From the NCBI GenBank assembly GCA_949130485.1, contig OX422187.1, positions 6,522,205 through 6,586,204 on the forward strand: a stretch of DNA of 64,000 bases, read 5' to 3'. The stretch comes from Agelas oroides. Its lineage: Eukaryota; Porifera; Demospongiae; Agelasida; Agelasidae. A model generated the notes under the pieces. That model was not told the origin of the DNA. It did no database searches and worked only from the letters and a program-made list of their open reading frames with translations. Positions 62,275 through 64,000 of the stretch are shown here, in pieces. Positions within the stretch are counted from its first letter, which is position 1. Every line of letters begins with the position of its first letter. The translations under genes were made by a program, and so were the position numbers.

Positions 62275-64000
62275 CTGGGGAGAAACAAGACACAGGAGTT
62301 AAGGGTATAATGTATATACTGCAAAAGCATACAGCAGTTATTACACCTATATATACATAGCTGAAAATTTTTCGGCAACACCCTGGTGTAAGAGATTTCA
62401 AACTACCAGGGTATAATATATATACTGCAAAAGCAAAACTGTTGTTTCAGCAAAGTGTATCCAGTTACAGTGGATGTGTAACTGTCCTTCCTATGCCAAC
62501 TCTCACTACTGGACAAGTATTCAGTAGGAGCTGATAACTGAGTAAAATAGGAAGATGTTTCAAAGTCATGGGGCGAGTCTGCATGAGCGAGCAACATGTT
62601 GTGCTGATTTAAGTGTCACAGTCTGGCACATAAACCATGAATGGCATTAGTCTGCACAGTGTACTTAGCGCTCGGGTCTGGCTTCGTGCATACCGTCTGT
62701 GAGTAGTCTGCTGTGAAGTTTGTCATGATCCGTACTGTTGAGATAGCTTACAATAAACCATACGAAAGTTGTCTTGCGTTCATCAACTTGAGTTATCTTC
62801 GTTCTGGGCTTCTTTCACGCCGACGCTGCACTGGCAGTACAGTGGGGTAGGAACCGTAGCGGTCGTAGGAGCTTTTTAATTGGCGGCTACACTTTTTAGC
62901 CCATAATATTAATATTCATAACCTGCAATAAGTTACTTATACCTCAAGTTACTGAGCCTCGTTCCCTGGGAACGTTGCCTCATAATCTTGCCGGTGGGAT
63001 GGCCCTGGTACGAGGCGAATGCACCTTGTCAAATGAGCATGCATTGCATTGACCGCTACTGTAGACGAGGAAAGCTGGGCGGTTGACATCTGGAAGCCTG
63101 CCTGAACGATGACGAAGTTATAGTCTTACTGTTTTCCACTTAAAATTGAATCTTATAGTTGGGAAGGACTGAGAACGAGGCTAAATTATTATTTAAAATA
63201 GCAAGTCCAAACAAAAAAAAAAAATTTAGCAATCAAAAAAAGTTAGTAATACAGGCTTAAAGAGCAGCCTTAGAGCAATTGAATGATATGTATATTGCGT
63301 GAGTTACATATATTTTACCCCAAGATATGGCTTTCCGAACTCAAACGGTACCGTACCCAATGTTTACAATAAAATTCAATGGAGAGGGTGGCACCGTGTA
63401 ATATCATTTAATGATCAAGTACATACAACACCTCATCCAGTTTTAACTTTTCTGGGGATCTATATGAGTCCTATGCAATGATATCCTAGCCTTCATGGAG
63501 CACAACAGCTCACAACAGTGGTATCAGTGCATATTATGGTATAGACTTTCAAAGTTTGTTTCTTTCAAGAGCTGGCTATGGGGATGACTCTGATGATGAA
63601 AATGACATTTGTTTTGGCTAGTAAGTCTAAGTGTATGACATCAAGTCTAAGTGTAGTTACCAGTGAGTCCCCAAACCTGCAGACAGGAGTCACCAACATG
63701 TATTGTCATCATAATCTGCACTTTAGTGCCTGGAGTCTCTAGGAAGGGCAGTACGGCTTGTCCACCTATAGCTATTCGATTCAACCCAGTCACTGGTGAT
63801 TCACCATTACATTTTGTTTGTGCATTTCATCTTCTTTGCAACTACAAACACTCCCTTCTCTCCTTCATCATTCTGTGGGCCCACTTATCTCCCAGCAGCT
63901 ACAGCTGTGGATTTCATACACTCTTTAGCTCTATTATACATGAACAGACTCGTTGCCACACACACAAGCATATGCAGTTCTTATGTTGGTACACAGCCTC
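62275..64000. other. Upstream of the subtilase, repeats only
   Basis: 62275 onward is intron or upstream sequence. TATACTGCAAAAGCA occurs twice (about 62313 and 62417). A GGGGCGAGT-family start is at 62572. A partial GCCGCTACGG-type repeat is at 62848-63180. 63181-64000 shows no gene; short open frames lack signals. The missing upstream subtilase exon was not identified. Confidence 0.45.

Overview
The window looks like intron-rich, repeat-dense DNA of an early-branching animal, most likely a demosponge. Genes have GT-AG introns, intergenic DNA is packed with short inverted-repeat elements, DIRS/Ngaro, LINE, Ty3/gypsy, piggyBac, hAT-like and MULE remnants are present, and conceptual peptides from the short repeats resemble those seen in sponge assemblies. 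The sponge assignment is inference; no rRNA or mitochondrial marker is present.

Three host-type genes can be supported. (1) Positions 1-24616, plus strand: the 3' part of a TRP-family cation channel gene, at least 16 exons, with an ankyrin-like N-terminal region, six transmembrane segments, an N-glycosylation-rich S5-pore loop, a TRP-like post-S6 helix and an unusual C-terminal coiled coil of perfect 15-residue repeats. Its 5' end lies outside the window. (2) About 38115-39172, plus strand: an apparently intronless gene in two reading frames. The first carries a four-cysteine zinc ribbon and the second resembles the UPF0696/Bles03 (phosphothreonine-lyase-like) family. (3) 62274-59440, minus strand: a single large coding exon for a 939-residue subtilase. 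It has two tandem S8 domains, the first stripped of all catalytic residues and the second with an intact Asp/His/Asn/Ser set.

Layout. 1-24.6 kb: the channel gene, its introns loaded with a deleted DIRS/Ngaro-type element (1.6-3.7 kb), a 4-kb foldback element (8.6-12.7 kb) with nested copies, and several MITEs. 25.4-27.5 kb: TGTAGGGATG-ended elements and a decayed Ty3/gypsy integrase. 27.65-30.56 kb: a 2.9-kb GGGACA-like purine-rich minisatellite. 30.8-37.4 kb: dispersed repeats, a piggyBac-type MITE with TTAA duplications, and tandem arrays. 38-39 kb: gene 2. 39.2-44.6 kb: duplicated repeat blocks. 44.64-56.4 kb: a nested set, in which a minus-strand LINE ends in an (AAT)n tail and a 7.2-kb Ngaro-like tyrosine-recombinase retrotransposon with the A1-ORFs-B1-A2-B2 repeat layout sits inside that tail. 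The same LINE also holds a hAT-like MITE and a Penelope-like fragment. 57.0-57.3 kb: MULE transposase fragment. 59.4-62.3 kb: the subtilase. 62.3-64 kb: repeats only.

No operons, CRISPR arrays, rRNA or convincing tRNA genes were seen. The host genes do not obviously work together. The mobile elements show an order of events: LINE first, then growth of its tail, then Ngaro insertion. The most unusual items are the pseudo-protease/protease tandem subtilase, the Ngaro integration whose crossover triplet matches the AAT tail, and the pentadecad coiled coil of the channel.
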